In this document: positions 15,101 through 25,630 of the stretch, one piece after another
Position numbering within the stretch: position 1 is the first letter of the stretch
Layout: every line of letters starts with the position of its first letter
Origin: Nymphaea colorata
Lineage: Eukaryota; Streptophyta; Magnoliopsida; Nymphaeales; Nymphaeaceae
Assembly (NCBI RefSeq): GCF_008831285.2
Contig: NC_045147.1
Location: 11,041,427 to 11,101,426, forward strand
Direction: 5' to 3'
DNA length: 60,000 nucleotides
Notes under the pieces: model-generated
The model's database searches: none
Told to the model about the DNA's origin: nothing
The model's input: the letters and a program-made list of their open reading frames with translations, nothing else
Position numbers and translations under genes: made by a program

Positions 15101-15656
15101 TGTATAAGCGTTCGTAGCGTTCATTCTAGTCAGTGAAAGATAAGATTCTTATTGCAGCGAAAACATAAAACATAAAACCATTCAGCATTTTTTTAATGTG
15201 GGGGGTTCCGGTAGGAAAGGATGCGCTCTTCTTGTTATTTTGTTTTGCTCCAGGGCGTAAGAGACGATTAGGTCTAGAATATCATTTACCTCGTCAATAG
15301 CATGTCTAAACCCCGTCATTCCTAGAGCCATTGAGAAACAGACGTAATACGAGACATGGCAACAACAACAATCGATTAAGACACAGTGCAAGGATTCGCA
15401 ACTGGTCGAGATGGACCGAGATCGGAAAGTCATCTGATAGGCAGCCTCGAGGCAAGACATAACCACCAAACCAAAAAAATAAAAACAGAAAACAGGAAAA
15501 AAAGGGAACGGTAAACCAAATGAAAATTTCGGCTCAAGCAACTCGAAAACCCAACCGAAGTTATGGTCGAGAAGGAAATTGAGGCCACGTACTTTCTTTG
15601 CTGATTTGGCGAAACCACTTATAGTCGCTCCCCTGGGACGAGTCGGAGTCCGACAT
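146..15656 (-). CDS. KEULE-like: SM-family SNARE-binding protein, KEULE/SEC1-like (partial, C-terminus beyond left edge)
   Basis: Sec1/Munc18 proteins clasp syntaxin SNAREs and promote membrane fusion; plant KEULE acts at the cell plate and plasma membrane (family knowledge). Fifteen exons join in frame: 15656-15593, 13351-13293, 11568-11487, 10275-10197, 5631-5581, 5500-5404, 5172-5140, 4383-4255, 2632-2441, 2337-2254, 2169-2077, 2005-1929, 1304-1208, 474-349 and 241-146, all GT-AG, giving 453 residues against about 665 in the family. Tell-tale blocks are [20 protein letters not shown] (39-58), [64 protein letters not shown] and [11 protein letters not shown]. The ATG at 15656 opens an acidic Ser/Asp-rich leader ([20 protein letters not shown]), as in KEULE/SEC1A/SEC1B but slightly different in wording. 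Intron 1 is 2.2 kb and intron 4 is 4.6 kb. No stop or frameshift was seen. Which paralogue (KEULE, SEC1A or SEC1B) cannot be decided. Confidence 0.95.
3862..3883. repeat. (GA)n microsatellite
   Basis: About eleven GA units in the intron between exons 8 and 9 of the KEULE-like gene. Confidence 0.95.
4617..4987. repeat. Intronic tandem duplication, period about 183 bp
   Basis: Two diverged copies lie side by side in the intron between exons 7 and 8 of the KEULE-like gene. Shared marks are TTCAAGCTTAGTAAAAAG (about 4624 and 4807), GAGGCAACTTCAATCC, AGCAACAACTGCACTGAATA and GGCACATAGATGGATA. Differences are scattered substitutions and short gaps, so the duplication is not recent. No coding sense. 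Confidence 0.85.
5801..6007. repeat. Intronic tandem duplication, period about 103 bp
   Basis: Two adjacent near-copies share GTCATATATTTCAA, CTAACTTCAATTGAATCCT, GAGACTTCA and GATGATAAAAATACAAGC. They lie in the 4.6 kb intron 4 of the KEULE-like gene, next to exon 5. Only a few differences separate the copies. Confidence 0.85.
6143..7414. mobile_element. Non-autonomous repeat with CCTAGGCG-type ends, copy 1
   Basis: The left end (TTGCTAAGGCCTCGCCTAG) is roughly the reverse complement of the right end (GCCTAGGCGCCTTGACAA). The first 150 bp match the left end at 29199, including GTCGCCTAAGTCCATCACTT. The interior is AT-rich and contains degenerate runs of a TGTTATACCTGTTATATGTA-like motif (about 6330-6850 and 7200-7340), plus A-rich blocks near 6900-7200. 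I found no clear target duplication and no coding sequence. It sits in KEULE intron 4. Confidence 0.6.
6330..6850. repeat. Degenerate TGTTATAC/TATATGTATTG minisatellite
   Basis: Irregular repeats of CTGTTATACCTGTTA and ATGTATTGTAATAC about 20-40 bp apart fill this stretch inside the larger repeat of 6143-7414. A further short run lies at 7200-7340. The open frame at 6596-6853, rich in Cys, Tyr and Thr, is a by-product of the repeat. Confidence 0.7.
10598..10715. repeat. Tandem duplication, period 60 bp
   Basis: Two adjacent copies (10598 and 10658) share GCTAATTTGCAGTC, AAAGTTACCAGTACAG and CAATTTGGTTCCA with few differences. They lie in the intron between exons 3 and 4 of the KEULE-like gene. 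Confidence 0.9.
12152..12185. repeat. (TA)n microsatellite
   Basis: About seventeen TA units in KEULE-like intron 2, just ahead of the LTR-like block. Confidence 0.95.
12250..12560 (+). mobile_element. LTR-like block with TATA box (possible solo LTR remnant)
   Basis: Inside KEULE intron 2, on the strand opposite to the gene, a promoter-like stretch carries a pyrimidine-rich tract, TACTATAAATAAGG (12411-12424) and immediately a perfect palindrome AAGGGACTGTAGTCCCTT (12421-12438). TA-rich DNA including an (AT)n run lies upstream (12152-12185). This resembles the U3/R part of a plant LTR, but TG...CA ends and a target duplication were not located, so the class is open. Confidence 0.3.
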
Positions 15657-18600
15657 GATTCTCGGCAGGCGGCCGCTCCTTGATCCCCACAAGCCCCGAC
15701 GTCTAAGACCCTCTTCTTCTGCCTCCTTCCGCTTCCTCACTTCCTTTCCCTTCTTGCAGAATTGCAGGTACCGGAACCCCTACTCTCCAGAACGACAGGA
15801 AAAATGCATATGCATAAGAACAGAAGGCCCAGATCCGCGGTCCCCCGCCACCCGCGTCAGAAGAGAAACACGGATTATCTATTGAGGAGGCGCTTCAGGG
15901 TGGACGAGAAGCGAGAGGTCAGAGCGCAGGCTCCCGCATTGACAATAAACCCCCGCCTTCCCTCCTTCCTCCCCGTCGATCTTCTTCTCCGCGCGGAAGA
16001 TCGAGTAAACGGAAGATGGGAGAAGGAAAGGGAGGAGGATGCGTCAGACAACCGCGGTGTTGACCTACCCAGGCTGGAGATCAAGGCCTTTCGTGATCGT
16101 CCTAATAACTGCTTTCTTGATTCCTTCCACGCGGGAGCGGGTATCGATTTCTGCCGCCTCCTCCTCCTCTCACCCCCTCCGTCAAACAGCAGCCGTCTGC
16201 GACCCTGGGAGGACTGCGGGGTCTTCCGCCCTCGGGTTTGAGCCTCCAACACGTAACCGACAACCGCTCCCTCCTTCGCTAAGAAATATGCATTGACTAA
16301 GATCATAGTCTGACCTTTGGAAAAGTAATCGTTTGATCCGAATTTGTAAAATTTTAAAAACATTTGAAGTTGTAGTTTTCCTCCGACCATAGTCACGTAA
16401 CTTTAGATGTATTGGATGGACGGTTGATAACTGAATCTAAATCCATCCCGATGTAATCGAATGCAAATGGTAGAAATAAAAAATTAAAATGAATACAAAA
16501 AAAAGAGACGGTCGCGGTTTGCCATAATCCGATCAGAATCAGCCAAGTCAGATGGATTCCCACTGTTTTTGACAAAATTGTTCATGAGCAATTTTTTTTT
16601 TTTGTATAATATATGTTACAGCGACACAAATATACACAAAATTTGTTCCATGAGAGAGTGTGTGGCATGAAATATGGAGAAGGCGAACCTCTTTTCACAT
16701 TTTAGGATATCCCCACAAATGATAACCAATCCTGATAATCAAGTGCCTTCTAAGAGTGTTAATATTTGACTATAATATTTTGTGTTAAGTTCCAATTAGG
16801 TTTATTTTCATCAATATAACAAAATGATGCCAAATATCAACCACCAGAAAGGTTTGTACATAATGATTTTCAACAAAATGCTAGCCCCGTGTGTTTACGG
16901 GCAAAATAGAGAATTTTGAGAGTGATTTTGTAATACATTTAACGATATTTAAGAAGATACTTTTGCCATACTGCCTACAAGAATTGCTTTACTTGGTTTC
17001 ATTTGAAATTGAAATGATGTTGAATCTAAGTCTTTTGTGATCTCACAAATGACAAATCCCCATTAATAATCCAACAAGGGTTTTTTTTATATGTAAAACT
17101 GTCATCGAGATTGTTTTGGAAAGGGGATTCTTTAATTTGGAACAATCCTAAGCCAGTAGTCAATGAAGAGGTCCTACCTTATATCAAGTAACATGATGTC
17201 AAAATAGTATGTTTTTTTTATGGATGGTAAAATTGTTCTTTGAAATTATTTCATAAATTGTCAATAAGAACATCATATATAAAGTTGTCAGAGATTTCAA
17301 TGATCAAAAGAAGTTTATTAGACAAATGAGTTGCACCGACAATATCCATCTCATTAGAAATAATAACAAGCAAACACCACGACCAGATTCAGTTTAATAT
17401 ATAACGACCCTAAATTTTGAGGAATTTTTTTAAATCCAAAATCAATTTCAGCGCATGGAAATAACTTTTTCAAACAAACCTTTAAAACCCTAATTAAATT
17501 TTAGGCATTTAATTAACAAATTAAATCGAATCTTTCAAGCAAATATTTAATGAAAAGTCATCAACTCCTTGTGTTTTAAAAAGAGGTTACTAATGTTTAA
17601 GTTGAAGCGCATTAAAGCGACACCTCAAAGCACCAAGAGCAGACCGAAACCATATGAAGAGAGGGGGAATGAGATGCTCCTCTTGTTCACCCTAAAACTC
17701 CTCTTTTAAATTAAGTTGTCAATGATGTCAAAGCGAATTCAGTTCCCTAATATAAAATTTTATAGGAAAGTAAGAGCAAGTGATAAGATGAGAATGTAAA
17801 CAGTGTCCAGTTGAAGACTTTAGATCAAATTTGAACTTTCATTAAGCTAATTTGGTATAAGATAATTTGGTATAAGAAACAATATTGTACAAAATAGCGC
17901 CCTTCGTGCTGCCTTCAAGAGTTGATTTTGGGTATATCTATTGCAATTCAAGCATTCATTTGTAGGAAATAAAATGGAGTTTCTTTGCATTGTAGTTTGG
18001 CACACGTAACAAATTTGTTACTATCGAGTGAAGCTGCATCAAAATTTGATGGAATCCTATAACTTAGTATTCCATGAATTTACTCTATATTATGAGGCAC
18101 TAACAATTTGTTTTGTTATGGGTGAAGTCGTTTGACACCAGATACTTTGTAGGTGTCACATGAATTTGTCCAATCTTTGGGGCATATTCATGAAACAAAC
18201 AAATTTTATGAATCCGCCTCAAATTATGATGCTTGGAATCATTCAACAATGAGAATAATAACATACTATTCTGTGTATTTGCGTAAAAATTATGATATAT
18301 TCGTGAAATATTGTAAAGTAGTGCTTTATGAATTTGTTCAATATTAAAGCAAAGACAAACTATTCCTATTGCGAAACAGGCCTTTAATATATATAATTTG
18401 CCAAAAGTTGGATGCAAATAATGGACGCCAAGCATCTGGAACATACTGTTCGTGTGTACTAAATTCATTATTTTCTAACTTTATATGGTCACAGATGAAA
18501 AGTCGGAGAATGGACATGTGAAGTAACTTGGATAATGTCATATGTCGAGTCACGCTACTTAAAAGGAGGATGGCCCTTTTTACCTGTTTTGAGGACAGCA

Positions 18601-18944
18601 GAACAGAACGTGTTGTTCCGCCTCTTTTAGAAACAGCGTACCGAACAGCCTTTGGTAAGTCTATTGGCTTCTCTTTCTCATCGGTGGACGGTCTAACAGG
18701 AAAACACGGGCGCGGTTTGGCCAATTAATGGCGACTCACGGTTCTATCTCCTCCCACGTCTGCGGGCTTCTTTGTTGCTGGTTCTGATGAGCGCGACGTG
18801 TCCACTCCAAAGCCACCATGTATCGGCCATTAGCCTCTCTCAATGGATGCGACTCCGCCTTTTTCCGCCCATCGCGCGATTTCCACGTTACATGGTAGGA
18901 AGCGTTTAAACTGCTGATTACAATCAGTGGGCTTCACTACGTTG
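15657..18944. other. Intergenic spacer between the head-to-head KEULE-like and photolyase genes
   Basis: The first 600 bp (15657-16260) are GC-rich and must hold the KEULE promoter and 5' UTR; open frames there on both strands look like base-composition artefacts. From 16300 to 18500 the DNA is AT-rich with no gene seen. A phrase near 17402 (ACGACCCTAAATTTTGAGG) recalls starts of gypsy LTRs, but no second LTR was found. The last 400 bp (18540-18944) are GC-richer and presumably hold the photolyase promoter. No specific factor site can be defended. Confidence 0.6.
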
Positions 18945-19082
18945 ATGCTTTTCTCTCCAGAGTTTAGTAAATGCTTTTCCCGAACACCTCACGGAGAGAT
19001 ACAACGAGGCTGCTGTGTTTCCGGCGTCCGAGCACTTGCTTTTCTGAATACCGACCACATCAGGCGATTGCTGCCTACCGGG
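18945..19082 (+). other. In-frame N-terminal extension of the photolyase (46 residues)
   Basis: Between the first in-frame ATG (18945) and the ATG at 19083, the frame stays open and encodes a leader rich in Ser, Arg, Phe, Leu and Cys with few acidic residues (begins [18 protein letters not shown], ends RRLLPTG). That composition would suit an organelle transit peptide. It may equally be 5' UTR that happens to lack stops. The nearest upstream stop in frame is TGA at 18915. Confidence 0.45.
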
Positions 19083-22000
19083 ATGGCCTCTGGTTCCGCC
19101 GGAAGAATCGGCAGACGCGGAGGGAAAGGAAAGCGGGCTAATGAGTCGGAACCCATTAGTGGGGAAACCGTCAAGAGGCCAAAGAACGGAGGAGGAGCTT
19201 CAAGAGTGCCACATTCAAGTGCAGAGTCGGGAATGGGGAGGAGCGTTCAGCCGGGGAGGATTCGAGTACTGAAGGAAGGACAGAACGGGGCGGACGACAA
19301 CTGCAACAGCAACGGTCCTGTTGTCTACTGGATGTTTAGAGATCAAAGGTCGAGGGACAACTGGGCTTTGATCTATGCGATTGAGCAAGCCAACAAAAGG
19401 AAGACCTCCGTGGCCGTGGCGTTCAATTTGTTCAACAATTTCCTGGGAGCGAAGGCTCGGCACCTCGGATTCATGCTCAGAGGCCTGCGCGAACTTGAAC
19501 AGAATCTCAAGGCCCTAGACGTCCCCTTCTTCCTCTTTCAGGTGATCCTTTCAATCTCTCGTACGTCAATCGGCTGCCGCGAAAGAAAATGCATTTCACG
19601 TTTGGAACCGAGCGCAGGTACCAACCAAAGGATGTGAAGATTTGATTGTTCATGGTACTTTGGTTTCAGGGTGAAGCAGTGGAGACCATTCCGGATTTCA
19701 TGAGCAGGTGTGATGCTTCCCTCCTGGTCACGGACTTCTCGCCCTTGCGTGATGTTCGGAAATGGAAGGATGCCATCTGCCAAAGACTGGCCGACGGCAC
19801 CGCCGTGCATGAGGTGGACGCCCATAACGTGGTTCCCGTTTGGGTGGCGTCGCAGAAGCTAGAGTACAGTGCCAAAACTCTCAGAAGCAAGATACACAAG
19901 CTGCTACCCGAGTATCTCGTCGAGTTCGCTTCGTTGAATCCGCCCACCTGTAAATGGGAGATGGAACCTCCTGCTGATATAAACTGGGACCGCTTAATGG
20001 CGGACGTTCTCAGGTAGGACGCTAGGAGTTCAACATTCTCTTCTGGTGGCCTGCTTATCTCGTCTCTTGTATATGCTGCTAATGCACTTTTCGCTCAGGA
20101 GAGGTGCAGAGGTTCCTGAAATTCAGTGGTGCGAACCAGGGGAACAAGCGGCATTGGAAATGCTGATGGGTAGCAAGAACGGGTTCTTGACTAGTAGACT
20201 GAAGAACTACTCGACCGACCGGAATAATCCCATCAAACCCAAAGGGCTTTCGGGGCTCTCACCGTACCTGCATTTTGGGCAAGTCTCTGCGCAACGATGT
20301 GCTTTGGAGGCGGGCAAGTTTCGGAAGATGCATCCACAGGTTTGAAGACGTTCTTTCTGATTCGTGGATGTCTTTGTGGACTTGTTACCTACTTCCTTCT
20401 AAGGTTGTCTCTTCCGGCCTGTTTGGTTGTCTTTGGGGTGGCAATCATGGTACAGTTACCAGGAATCCAGCTTCCTGTTTCTCGCTTCCCGCTGCTTTGT
20501 TAATCTCGTCGCGTGTACTAATGCAGTAGATAACTTTCGCTTCGCCAGTTCCGCTTCATGCATGCACTGGCAACTCTTATGAATTGCACGCCATAGCCCC
20601 ATCGACAGCTATTAGTAGAACGGGGGTACCGACTGGACAAAAACGGGGAAAATTTAGAATAATCGGTACACTGTAAATTGTCTATTGCTTTCGAAGTAGT
20701 GTGGCTTTGTTTCTCCCTGCATGTACCTTATGAGAGCGTTTGTACTTCTTGTTTCTGTTGTGGCCTTGGTTTGCTTGTGAATTTTCAATAGTTAACTCGA
20801 TATTAATCTACGGTTCTGTTTTATATTGTGCTCCAACTTTTTGTTTTTTCCACTGCAGTCAATCGATGCATTCATGGAAGAGATGATTGTCCGGAGGGAA
20901 CTGGCTGATAATTTCTGCTTCTATCAGCCTAACTATGATTCGTTAAAGGGTGCATGGGACTGGGCCCAAAAAACTTTAAAAGATCATGCTGGAGACAAAA
21001 GAGAGCATGTTTACAGGTGAGTCATGTCCTCCATTAGGTGCTGTTGGGCTGTAATTCTGTACAGTTTCTCTCTCACCACATTTAATTGCTAAACTGTGAT
21101 GGAATTTGCAGGTTGGAGCAACTCGAAAAAGCAGAGACAGCAGACCCGGTAAGCTAATCAATCTTTAGATGTTCACAGAGTAAGAAGACATGCTAAATAT
21201 GGATGGTGCACTCAACTCTCGAGTTCTTTCACTTTCAGATATATACATTGCTTTTCTTCAGCAGGGAATTTTCCTTGGGCCTGAAGAGCACTGTGCAACT
21301 TGTTCAACTGAGTGCCATTTTTGTTTTGTGGAACAACTCCATCAGTTTTTCCTTTGGATGCACCCTTCCCTCTCCAGTCTTCGTTTATCTTCCACTTATT
21401 TTTAATTTCCATATTCTGCAGCTGTGGAATGCAGCCCAGTTGGAGATGGTGTACCATGGAAAGATGCATGGTTTCATGCGGTAATAAGATTACTATGCTC
21501 CTCTACTAGATGTGCATGGTTTTCCTGTGGCATGTGCATTTGAGTATGTGGCTATCAAGCTTATACTATTTGCTTGGGCATGCCTCAAACAATCCAAAGT
21601 ACAAAAAACTTCAACAATCTTAGCATTATATTTTGAGAAACTCAGAAATTCAGAATTGATCTTTTAAGCAAAAATAAATGCCTAAATATCAAATAATCTA
21701 TACTTGCAAATCATTCATGTTATGCAAAATAAGGAAATAATTGCCAGGATGAAAGCTCGTGAATTAGGAGTTGCTCGAAGGAACAGGCAGCAATTGAAAT
21801 ATAAATTCTATGTGCAAAAAGAAATGCCTGACCAATGTTTCCAAGTATCGTGTGGTCACAATCCTTAATTTGCATTTTCTTTTAGCCATGGTAAAATGCA
21901 GTCATCATGAAAAAAATGGGAGCAAGGGAGACGCTAAGTTTATGATTTATCATAAATTTTCTAAACTGAGCTTTTTTTGGTGTTCAATCTAACTTTTCTT

Positions 22001-24295
22001 TTTTAATTCTTATGGTGTGCTGCCGGTAATGAGAGGCCTTTATTTTATATGTCTTATGGACATGTTCAATTGCATGTCTAATCAACTCACTTAAACAATA
22101 TGCAGAATGTACTGGGCAAAGAAAATTCTTGAATGGACTGCTGGACCAGATGAAGCACTTTCAATTGCAATACATCTAAATGACAAGGTAAATAGCGATA
22201 ACAATGATAGTGCAACGGTTTTTTTATTCTGCTGATGCTGATAGATGGTATTATACACTTGTTGCTTCATGGATATATATCCCAAAAATAATCTGATAGT
22301 TAATTGCAGTATGAAATTGATGGAAGGGATCCGAATGGCTATGTTGGCTGTATGTGGTCAATTTGTGGTGTTCATGATCAGGTACTTTTCTCCAGCACAA
22401 ATTGTTGCTTTACTGGCATTGTTACACTGATCAATTTACTGTTCTGATTGTATACCAAGATCACAGCTGGTGCTCATTCTTGAGTAGGTTTTATAGACAA
22501 GAGTTTTCTGCTGTGCAGAATATCTCCAGAAAAACGAAAAAAAGACAGAGACAGAAAAAAACCCACCAAGTGTGAGCAGCTATATCATCAACAAAAAAAT
22601 CAAGGGATGGTCGAAATGGCAAGCTGCCAACAACTATGCTACTTGCCAGCTCATGTGAGCTGGAAGCATTCTGAGAAAATGAAGTGACTTCAAGGCTCAA
22701 GCTTTTGGTTAAGAAATTTAACGATACATAGATACACAACTACTGTTTATTAAATTATTACCGATAAAACACTCACACACACGCACGCTTATTGTACAGA
22801 TTGCTGTGTTGATGCTAAAATTTTTCAATACGCATTTTCAAGCTTCACAGTAACTGAAGCACCTGTGCTTGAACGTGCTCCAAACAGGCGTGAGTTTGAT
22901 CTTGATCAGGTGTTCTAGATACGCTACCACCATGAGCAAACCCAAGCATTCAGGTTGCAATGTCTGTTTTACACCCTTGAAACTTGAAAGATTGAACAAC
23001 CTTATAGAACAAGACACGATAAAAGATACGTGGTTTGCATAGGTGCAGCTGTCAAATAGAAGAACAGCTCACTATTTGTAGTAATTCACAGAATCGGTGT
23101 AACCGGATTATTAACTGGGCACAGAAAAATCATACTTATCAGAAGGCTTCTAGAAGGCGGCAAGCCACTTCCTATCATCAAGAAGCTCACCTTGCGGTTC
23201 ATTCCTCCATGCGAAGCATCATTTGGTTCTTGCTTGTATTGTGCTTTTTTATAGTTTAATTATGTTTTTCATAAATAGTATATTTGCTTCCTTGCTGATT
23301 ATATTTTTCTCCTAACTTGCCTACATTTTTCACTCTTATTTTTTTGCCTTTTCTTTTCTCTTACTTCCATAGTCATTCTAGGAACCATAGTCCCTTTCCT
23401 GTTTCGCGGTACCCTTGGACACTTGTTTTCTGTGATTCTGCTGCTCCAATTGTATACTCTATAAATCATATCCTGGTTACAGCAAGAATAACTCCTGGTT
23501 ACATCAAGAATAACTCTATGAGATCCTATGAGCTGTAATCAAAGTCAATCAACTAGGGATCCAAATGAGGAAGAATTTTGCTCAAACTGACCAGAGATAG
23601 AAAGCTGTTAGTATGGAATTCAACGCTGTGGGCAGATCCTTGCGTGATCTTTAAATATATATGCTTGTTACATCCTACCTTTGGCGTGAGACTGCACTGT
23701 ATTTTTGACCTGTGATGAGTTGTTAATAATCCATTTCTTTTCCCCTTTTCTAATTTTTGTTAACTTGGAGGAAGGAAGAACCTGCATTGCAGGGGCACTT
23801 CAATTTATTTGTGAATGTCTTTCTATATGCTACTTGAAATGGAAGAGTAGAAAAAAAGGAACCAATCTTGGGTCCTTTTAGGTGCATCCATGACAGATCT
23901 GGTCAGTTTTGAACTTGAGGTCTGATTGCCGTTTTATCCAGTCTGACTCTCTTATCCGAGCTCCTGCATCTACACATTTATGTTGAAAATGCTATAGTGG
24001 TCAACATTGTCATGACATTTTCCCTTTTCTTCCACCTCCTTTTATTCTCTTTAATCGTTCTACTGTTTGCGACCTTGGCTTCAATTTCATGCTCAAGTTC
24101 TCTACATACTGTGAACAGGGATGGCAAGAGAGGCCAGTTTTTGGAAAAATACGGTATATGAACTATGCCGGCTGCAAGAGAAAGTTTGACGTGGATGGAT
24201 ACATCTCTTACGTGAAGAGGCTTGTTGGAGAAATGAGGAAAAAGAAGTCGGGTGTCCAAGATGTGCCTACCATAGAAGAAGTTGCAACAAATTGA
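18945..24295 (+). CDS. PHR1: Class II CPD DNA photolyase
   Basis: Flavoenzyme that uses light to split cyclobutane pyrimidine dimers (PHR1/UVR2 type; family knowledge). Nine exons join in frame: (18945 or 19083)-19541, 19670-20013, 20099-20339, 20859-21016, 21112-21148, 21422-21480, 22106-22187, 22310-22381, 24119-24295; all introns are GT-AG. The product is 542 aa from ATG 19083, or 588 aa from ATG 18945; an in-frame TGA at 18915 closes the frame upstream. Diagnostic class II blocks run in order: [136 protein letters not shown] and [21 protein letters not shown] basic patch RRGGKGKR after the second ATG may act in nuclear import. The lysine-rich C-terminus is short. Every exon looks intact. 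Confidence 0.97.
22382..24118 (+). other. Photolyase intron 8 (1.7 kb), no gene seen
   Basis: This is the longest intron of the photolyase gene, between the exon ending SICGVHDQ and the exon starting GWQERPVFG. It is AT-rich with a short (CA)-type stretch near 22770. Open frames here lack recognisable protein patterns. Confidence 0.7.
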
Positions 24296-25630
24296 AAAGC
24301 ATGCATTCAGGTTGCATTTCTCTTCTTCTCGTAGCTCGGTCTTCAGCCACACAGTTGATGTACCCTGCCATGGCGTCAGTTGGCTATTCTCGGGCTTTTT
24401 CTTGACGCTTAAGAATCTATTCCTTTCATCTGAATCTTGCCAAATGCAACATTAAGGAACCTTTTTCGAGGCCATTCTAGTGCATGTCTCCGGAAGGGGA
24501 TTAAGCCCTTTCAAGTTGAAGTGGAAAAGTGCAAAGAGTTCAACAAACGCACTGGGAGACTCATACCACCTCATCATTTCCGATTCAGGTGGTTTTTGCA
24601 GTTCTGAGAACCCCATTCAGAGACTCATTGTTAATCATTATTCACTGCCCCATGTGATGTCTGACGAAGCGGTCGTTGTAAATGTCGTCTGGATCAAGTT
24701 CTTATAACCATCTCACTTTCCCAACGTTTAAGCTTCTCGAACTTCATCAGGAGATCACTTTTTTCTCGTGGTCTCCTTGCCAGGTTGGAAATGGGCATCT
24801 TTAACTGTATGACATACCACTTTATCAATGCAATTTTTCATATAGAAGCCTTGTCTTGAGTACTGTTTCTGCTGTCCGTTATCAGGCCATTTTTGATGCG
24901 ATCGCACAATGCACTTCTTCTGTTTTTTTTTTTTTTAATGGCAAGATGGGGTTAAGCAAACTCTACTGGTTTGTTCAATTGGAAGGAAATAAGAATGACA
25001 GCTACATTAAATCTAACTGCATGAACAGAACCACTTTAGAATGATGTGATTTAGAGGTTATATCATGTGGGAGCTGATGGCTACTTGTGGAGTGTTTCAA
25101 ACACGAGATTGACAGTCTCATTTATCTTAAAAACGAACTTAAATTTCTGGCACTTTCAGCCTTAGGGGGTGCAACAGGAAAAGGGGCAGGTGAGATACCC
25201 AAGCTCACGTTCTTGAGGTCATTTGAATTGAACTGGATTTGAGTTGGAGGTTGTGTCAGAGACATACGTTTAAAACGGTATGCTTAAAACATTTTGTCTC
25301 ATGTTTGATGGAAGCAGAATGAATGACACAGGGAATAGTGTCACGAGACATTCTGTTCCGGTTATTTTTGTACGTAGAAGCGAGTGGATTCGGGGTTAAC
25401 TTCGTGAGTCCGACGCAGGACAGCCCCTTAGCACGCCTCCGTCGCGGCGCCACCCTCACTGTGAAAGGCGCACGTACCCACGTCTAAGCTGTGTTTAGAG
25501 CGAAGCAAGTCGGTCCACATCTCGCGGTCGAGTCCACCGATAACTCCAGAGGGAGAGAGAGAGAGAGAGAGAGGAGAGAGATCATCGGCGGCAGCAGCAT
25601 CGAGCATCTAGCGGTGTTGCTTCGGCGGCA
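24296..25630. other. Spacer between photolyase and TBL2-like gene
   Basis: It should hold the photolyase 3' UTR, then the promoter and 5' UTR of the next gene. Composition changes near 25380 from AT-rich to GC-rich. A poly-T run lies at about 24922. A (GA)n run at 25552-25580 ends about 50 bp before the TBL2-like ATG and is probably in its 5' UTR. No other gene seen. Confidence 0.6.
25552..25580. repeat. (GA)n run in the probable TBL2-like 5' UTR
   Basis: GA units with one interruption, ending about 50 bp before the start codon. GA-rich leaders are common just ahead of plant start codons; any regulatory effect is inference. Confidence 0.8.

Noticed and set aside
15762-16396. Open frames of 159 (plus) and 173 (minus) codons upstream of the KEULE-like gene
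   Set aside because: The region is GC-rich promoter/5' UTR; products are Arg/Ser-rich with no family pattern, and the two overlap in opposite directions.
18927-18944. Start of the photolyase frame at 18927
   Set aside because: The codon there is GTG, not ATG. The first in-frame ATG is at 18945.
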